A DNA stretch of 10,451 nt from Lachnospiraceae bacterium (GTDB taxonomy: Bacteria; Bacillota_A; Clostridia; Lachnospirales; Lachnospiraceae): the NCBI GenBank assembly GCA_017960415.1, contig JAGCZE010000372.1:1-10451 (forward strand). Direction: 5' to 3'. A program made the position numbers and the translations under genes. Of the stretch, positions 7,364 through 10,451 are shown in pieces (position 1 is the stretch's first letter; every line of letters begins with the position of its first letter). The notes under the pieces were generated by a model. The model saw only the letters and a list, made by a program, of their open reading frames with translations. It did no database searches and was not told the DNA's origin.

Positions 7364-7855
7364 TTACTCCCACTTCAGCCTGTGCAGCTCGCCCTTCAGG
7401 TTCATCCCCTCAAAGCCGCACTGCCTCAGTGCCTCATATGTGACGATCGCCACCGAATTGCCCAGATTCAGAGACCTGATATCCCCTATCATCGGGATCC
7501 TGATGCACTCATCGGGATGCTGTACCAGTATCTCTTCGGGAATTCCGGCGCTTTCCTTGCCAAACATGATATAGTCATCCTGTTCGAAATGCACCTCGGA
7601 ATACAGGTTCCGGCCCTTCGTTGTGGCATAATATATATGTGCTCCCGGGTTTTTCTCAAGAAAATCCCCATAATCCTCGTAAATAAAATATTTAAGCTTC
7701 GGCCAGTAATCCAGCCCCGCCCGCCTCAGATGCTTCTCATCAAGCGAAAATCCAAGGGGCTTGATAAGATGCAGGACGGACCCGGTAGCCACACAGGTAC
7801 GCCCGATATTGCCGGTATTGGCAGGGATTTCAGGCTCATGTAAAACGATATTCAA
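7364..7855 (-). CDS. trmL: tRNA (cytidine/uridine(34)-2'-O)-methyltransferase TrmL, SPOUT family
   Basis: The product has 163 residues, the usual size for TrmL/YibK/CspR. The N-terminal motif LHEPEIPANTGNIGRT (5-20) and HLIKPLGF form the start of the SPOUT fold. The C-terminal trefoil-knot SAM site is seen in FGKESAGIPEEIL (98-110) and IPMIGDIRSLNLGNSVAIVTYEALRQ (120-145), which binds the cofactor and forms the dimer. TrmL methylates the ribose 2'-OH of the wobble nucleotide in certain leucine tRNAs, supporting decoding. The start is TTG at 7855, supported by AAGGAAG 8 nt upstream and by the family's usual MNIVL start. A promoter with a perfect TATAAT lies further upstream, so trmL is probably the first gene of the transcript leading into mutS2. 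A half repeat (element A) separates the two. Confidence 0.93.
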   Translation of the reverse strand: MNIVLHEPEIPANTGNIGRTCVATGSVLHLIKPLGFSLDEKHLRRAGLDYWPKLKYFIYEDYGDFLEKNPGAHIYYATTKGRNLYSEVHFEQDDYIMFGKESAGIPEEILVQHPDECIRIPMIGDIRSLNLGNSVAIVTYEALRQCGFEGMNLKGELHRLKWE

Positions 7856-7863
7856 GCTTTAGT

Positions 7864-7870
7864 CTTCCTT
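7864..7870 (-). promoter_or_regulatory. Shine-Dalgarno site fixing the TTG start of trmL
   Basis: AAGGAAG on the minus strand, 8 nt before TTG at 7855. No in-frame ATG lies near the family-conserved N-terminus, so this site decides the start. Confidence 0.7.
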
Positions 7871-7884
7871 TTTGATCTGCCTTT

Positions 7885-7914
7885 ATTATATTCTATCTAT
7901 TGTTTTATCCTTAA
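7885..7914 (-). promoter_or_regulatory. Putative sigma-A promoter upstream of trmL
   Basis: A perfect -10 box TATAAT (7890-7885) lies in the AT-rich 74-bp gap between cheX and trmL. The best -35 candidate, TTAAGG (7914-7909), is only a 3/6 match and sits 18 bp upstream. A start near 7878 would leave a leader of about 22 nt containing the AAGGAAG ribosome binding site. The -10 is convincing; the -35 is weak. Confidence 0.5.
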
Positions 7915-7929
7915 TGCAGTTATTCCTGT

Positions 7930-8400
7930 TCAATCTTCCTTTATAGCAATAAATATCCTGAACAGATACTGCCCCTCATAATTGAAAGGAATGCAGATAT
8001 TTGCCGCATAACTGCTGTTGAAAGAAACATTACCCATACACAGTGTAGGCGGAGTGATATCGATGGATATTCCGCCCAGCGAATACAGTGTCGCGGTATT
8101 TCCCATGATCATGTTGCACAGCTCGCAAAGTGCGCTCTGCGCCAGCTCATCCAGCTGCGGCAGGTCCATCATGCACATTGCCGATGCGATCTTGAGAGCT
8201 GCGGGGTTCGGGAAGTCAAGGATTGCCTGGCCTTTCATCTCACCGGTGATACCCATCAGGATCAGCAGCTCATCGTTGGTAAATTTCGCTTCTGATATCG
8301 AAGGCTTGCCTATTGTCACTTCCATTCTGCAGGCATCCTGTATAACTTTTACCGATGCTTTCAGCAAAGGGTTAATGTATTCTACATTGATATTTGCCAT
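7930..8400 (-). CDS. cheX: Stand-alone CheX-type CheY-P phosphatase
   Basis: The product has 156 residues and is of the CheC/CheX/FliY phosphatase fold. The N-terminus, ANINVEYINPLLKASVKVIQ, is typical of CheX. The catalytic helix SALCELCNMIMGNTATLYS supplies Glu93 and Asn96, matching the E-x-x-N pair used by CheX to hydrolyse the aspartyl phosphate of CheY. The second helix motif found in CheC is not seen, as expected for CheX. The C-terminus VSFNSSYAANICIPFNYEGQYLFRIFIAIKED fits the dimerising beta-sheet. The protein is cytoplasmic and resets chemotaxis or other response-regulator signalling. No che or flagellar genes flank it; the neighbours are an aminotransferase and trmL. A GGGAGAG site lies 5 nt before the ATG. 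The family is sure; the partner receiver is unknown and could be a non-chemotaxis regulator. Confidence 0.88.
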   Translation of the reverse strand: MANINVEYINPLLKASVKVIQDACRMEVTIGKPSISEAKFTNDELLILMGITGEMKGQAILDFPNPAALKIASAMCMMDLPQLDELAQSALCELCNMIMGNTATLYSLGGISIDITPPTLCMGNVSFNSSYAANICIPFNYEGQYLFRIFIAIKED

Positions 8401-8434
8401 CTGTTCTCTCCCATGTTAATTGGTTAGGTTACAT

Positions 8435-8629
8435 ACACCTCATCCGGCTGCTGCGCAGCCACCTTCCCCTCAAGGGGAAGGCTTATGAGGTTTTCTGTCT
8501 GCCTTCCCCTCATGGGGAAAGCTTATGAGGTTTTCTGTCTGCCTTCCACTCATGGGGAAAGCTTATGAGGTTTTCTGTCTGCCTTCCCCTTGAGGGGAAG
8601 GTGCCCACGATAGTGGGCGGATGAGGTGT
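8435..8629. repeat. Element B: complete hairpin repeat element with 12-bp terminal inverted repeats and a 40-bp tandem array
   Basis: The ends ACACCTCATCCG (8435-8446) and CGGATGAGGTGT (8618-8629) are perfect inverted repeats. Inside each lies a terminal hairpin: GGCTGC-TGC-GCAGCC on the left (8446-8460) and GCCCAC-GATA-GTGGGC on the right (8603-8618). Next come CCTTCCCC..GGGGAAGG hairpins. The centre is three 40-bp units (8481-8520, 8521-8560, 8561-8600), each made of the spacer GCTTATGAGGTTTTCTGTCT plus a hairpin. Units differ by a few bases (for example C to A at 8548). There is no transposase and no open frame of note, so it resembles a non-autonomous (MITE/REP-like) element. Its last base is also the last base of the aminotransferase stop codon, and it fills nearly all of the 228-bp gap before cheX. 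Identical spacers exclude CRISPR. Confidence 0.9.
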
Positions 8630-9792
8630 TACCTATGCTTCTCCACAAACTTCTCGATCCGCGCCATCGCGGTCTTCAGCTTCTCGATCGAATATGCATA
8701 AGATATTCTCAGATATCCTTCGCCGCATGCTCCGAACGCAGTTCCGGGAACAACTGCGACTTTTTCCTCATTGAGCAGCGTTGTCGCAAATTCATCCGAT
8801 GTCATTCCCAGGCTGCTGATGCACGGAAATACATAGAACGCGCCCTTCGCCTCAAAGCAGGGCAGCCCGATCCTGTTGAATTCATGCAGCAGGTAGCGCC
8901 TTCTGGCGTCATAAGCCTCACGCATCTTCTCCACATCGGCGTCGCCGTTCTTCAGCGCCTCGATCGCCGCGTACTGGCTGACAGTCGGTGCGCACATGAT
9001 CGCGAACTGGTGTAGCTTCGTCATCTGGGAAATGATATTCTGCGGACCGCAGGCATACCCGAGTCTCCAGCCTGTCATCGCAAATGCCTTCGAGAAACCG
9101 TTGATCACAACCGTTCTCTCCTTCATGCCCGGCATCCCGGCAATGGAAACATGCTTTTGTTCGCCATAAGTCAGCTCCGAATATATCTCATCGGAAATAA
9201 CGAAAATATCCTTTTCGACACAGACTTTTGCAACTTCCTCAAGATCCTTCCGCTCCATGATCGATCCCGTGGGATTGTTCGGGAACGGAAATACCAGAAG
9301 CTTGGTTTTATCGGTTATTGCTTCCTCTAGCTGTTGAGCTGTAAGCCTGAATTCGTTTTCGCCTTTCAGCTCGACAATGACCGGCTTCCCTCCTGCCATA
9401 ACAGTACAGGGCTCATACGAAACGTAGCTGGGCTGCGGGATTATGACTTCATCCTGTGGATCGAGCATGACACGCATCGCAAGATCGATCGCTTCGCTGC
9501 CGCCGATGGTTACAAGGATCTCCTTATTCCAGGCATAGGAAAGCCTGTATTTGCGATTCACATAAACGCTGATCTCGCGGCGCAGCTCCTCAAGGCCGGC
9601 ATTGGAAGTATAGTGCCCTCTTCCCTTTTCCAGGGCGTAGATGCCTTCCTCCCGCACATGCCAGGGCGTATCGAAGTCCGGCTCGCCGACACCTAAGGAT
9701 ATCGCATCCTTCATTTCCTTTACGATATCAAAAAACTTTCTGATACCTGAGGGCTTGATTCCGACTATGCGTGAATTGATCGGGTCTCTCAT
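8629..9792 (-). CDS. PLP-dependent class I/II aminotransferase (PatA/aspartate-aminotransferase-like)
   Basis: The product has 387 residues, full length for fold-type I aminotransferases. Visible cofactor and substrate residues are the phosphate-binding GGSEAID (97-103), the PNNPTG loop (171-176), SDEIYSELTY (200-209, Asp201), the Schiff-base Lys235 in NGFSKAFAMTGWRLGY and the carboxylate-binding Arg362 in LRISYA. The N-terminus, INSRIVGIKPSGIRKFFDIV, with the SLGVGEPDFDTP block is typical of the PatA/AspC-Ib group, which acts on aspartate, aromatic amino acids, methionine or N-acetyl-LL-diaminopimelate. The exact substrate cannot be read from the sequence. The start codon overlaps the stop of the Lrp-family regulator (ATGA), so the two are translationally coupled, suggesting regulation by an amino acid related to the reaction. 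The TAA stop touches the terminus of repeat element B. Confidence 0.92.
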   Translation of the reverse strand: MRDPINSRIVGIKPSGIRKFFDIVKEMKDAISLGVGEPDFDTPWHVREEGIYALEKGRGHYTSNAGLEELRREISVYVNRKYRLSYAWNKEILVTIGGSEAIDLAMRVMLDPQDEVIIPQPSYVSYEPCTVMAGGKPVIVELKGENEFRLTAQQLEEAITDKTKLLVFPFPNNPTGSIMERKDLEEVAKVCVEKDIFVISDEIYSELTYGEQKHVSIAGMPGMKERTVVINGFSKAFAMTGWRLGYACGPQNIISQMTKLHQFAIMCAPTVSQYAAIEALKNGDADVEKMREAYDARRRYLLHEFNRIGLPCFEAKGAFYVFPCISSLGMTSDEFATTLLNEEKVAVVPGTAFGACGEGYLRISYAYSIEKLKTAMARIEKFVEKHR

Positions 9793-10277
9793 GGCGATAC
9801 AAGCATCCTTTCATCCGTTTCCTCTGATTCCATGGCAATGCCGTGTTCCTTGTACTTTTTGAGAACAAAGTGCGTTGCGGTGCTGAGTATTGCCTCCATG
9901 GGCGCAAGCTTCGCGGAAACAAAGCCTGCCACATCACGCATGCTCTTGCCCTTTATGACTACGGTAAGATCGAAACCGCCGGACATCAGGTATACCGCTT
10001 CGACTTCGTCAAATTTATAAATACGCTCCGCGATCGTGTCGAAGCCCTGTCCGCGCTGGGGTGTAACCTTGACTTCGATCAGCGCCGTAACATAATCCTG
10101 TTCGATCTTTTCCCAATTGATCAGCGTCAGATAGCCACAGATAGTATTATCGGCCTCCATCTCGGCGATCGCCGTCGAAACCTCGTCCTCGCTGCTTCCG
10201 AGCATGATCGCAAGCTCCGGAGCGGTCAGTTTCGCGTTGCTGTCTATCAGTCTGAGGATTCTTTCCTTGAGTGTCAT
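9789..10277 (-). CDS. Lrp/AsnC-family transcriptional regulator
   Basis: The product has 162 residues. The N-terminal helix-turn-helix (about 3-50) reads LKERILRLIDSNAKLTAPELAIMLGSSEDEVSTAIAEME. The C-terminal RAM/AsnC effector domain (about 64-140) reads VTALIEVKVTP, then VEAVYLMSGGFDLTVVIKGKS and MEAILSTATHFVLKKYKEHGI. Such proteins form dimers to octamers and respond to amino acids. The gene is followed directly, with a 4-bp overlap, by a class I/II aminotransferase, so it likely controls this two-gene operon. The ATG is preceded by a strong CGGAGG site. Repeat element C begins only 26 bp upstream of the start, leaving no room for a normal promoter between the repeat and the gene. Confidence 0.93.
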   Translation of the reverse strand: MTLKERILRLIDSNAKLTAPELAIMLGSSEDEVSTAIAEMEADNTICGYLTLINWEKIEQDYVTALIEVKVTPQRGQGFDTIAERIYKFDEVEAVYLMSGGFDLTVVIKGKSMRDVAGFVSAKLAPMEAILSTATHFVLKKYKEHGIAMESEETDERMLVSP

Positions 10278-10284
10278 ACATATG

Positions 10285-10290
10285 CCTCCG
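10285..10290 (-). promoter_or_regulatory. Strong Shine-Dalgarno site of the lrp-like gene
   Basis: CGGAGG on the minus strand, 7 nt before the ATG at 10277; it confirms this start. The TATAAC just upstream is too close to the ribosome binding site to serve as a -10 box. Confidence 0.8.
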
Positions 10291-10302
10291 TTATATTTTT
10301 TT

Positions 10303-10451
10303 ACACCTCATCCGCCTGCTTCGCAGGCACCTTCCCCTCAAGGGGAAGGCTGTATTGTAAGCTTTTTGCCTTCCCCTCAAGGGGAAGGCTGTATTGTAAG
10401 TTTTTTTGCCTTCCACTTGAGGGGAAGGCGGTAGTGTAAGTTTTTTTGCCT
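10303..10451. repeat. Element C: hairpin repeat element with tandem array, truncated by window edge
   Basis: It starts with the family terminus ACACCTCATCCG (10303-10314), then the terminal hairpin GCCTGC-TTC-GCAGGC (10314-10328). Three inner hairpins follow, CCTTCCCCTCAAGGGGAAGG or variants, at 10330-10349, 10369-10388 and 10409-10428, and a fourth begins at 10449. Periods are 39, 40 and 40 bp. The spacer (CTGTATTGTAAGTTTTTTTG type) differs from that of element B although the hairpin is the same. The third hairpin has paired drift (CCTTCCACTTGAGGGGAAGG). The far terminus is outside the window. The stretch between the lrp-like gene and this element holds only the ribosome binding site. Confidence 0.88.

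Noticed and set aside
8481..8600. Regular 40-bp repeat resembling a CRISPR array
   Set aside because: The spacers are identical within the array, the hairpin part is about 20 bp, and no cas gene is nearby; this is a tandem duplication within a repeat element.
10330..10410. Hairpins followed by T-runs on the plus strand as intrinsic terminators
   Set aside because: The T-run starts about 11-12 nt after the stem, too far for a canonical terminator, and no plus-strand gene leads into it.
9843..10439. 198-residue plus-strand open frame with repeated FPSRGRLYCK peptides
   Set aside because: It is antisense to the lrp-like gene and then reads through the hairpin array; the repeated peptide is only the DNA repeat translated.

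Overview
The window reads as a chromosomal segment of a low-to-mid GC Gram-positive bacterium, most likely a Clostridia/Lachnospiraceae-type gut or rumen anaerobe. This is inferred from the gene families (YhaM, MutS2 with a C-terminal Smr domain, stand-alone CheX, Lrp-linked PLP aminotransferase), the strong Shine-Dalgarno sites, the TTG starts, and a type of interspersed hairpin repeat common in such genomes. No species can be named from the sequence. All recognised genes lie on the minus strand, so transcription runs from high to low coordinates, and no gene-free stretch exceeds about 230 bp.

Right part (10451 to 7930): a truncated hairpin-repeat array (element C) lies just upstream of an Lrp/AsnC-family regulator. 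That gene overlaps a class I/II aminotransferase by 4 bp (ATGA). A complete repeat element with perfect 12-bp terminal inverted repeats (element B) fills almost the whole gap to a stand-alone CheX-type CheY-P phosphatase.

Left part (7890 to 1): a promoter with a perfect TATAAT box precedes trmL (tRNA wobble 2'-O-methyltransferase), followed by a half copy of the repeat (element A). Then comes a tightly packed run: mutS2, an OmpR-type response regulator, its histidine kinase, a membrane-anchored trypsin/HtrA-like protein with a PDZ domain, yhaM (3'-5' exoribonuclease) and the first codons of a TRAM-domain 23S rRNA uracil methyltransferase. The spacing (9 bp, a 17-bp overlap, 71 bp, 21 bp and 27 bp) suggests one operon mixing RNA/ribosome maintenance with an envelope-sensing module.

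The most notable observations are: (1) the repeat family, whose terminal hairpins keep their stems while changing sequence in a compensatory way and whose inner hairpin is tandemly amplified with a 40-bp period; (2) an in-frame REP-like palindrome inside mutS2 that adds about 28 residues; and (3) an HtrA-like protein that has lost all three catalytic residues and sits next to a two-component system.
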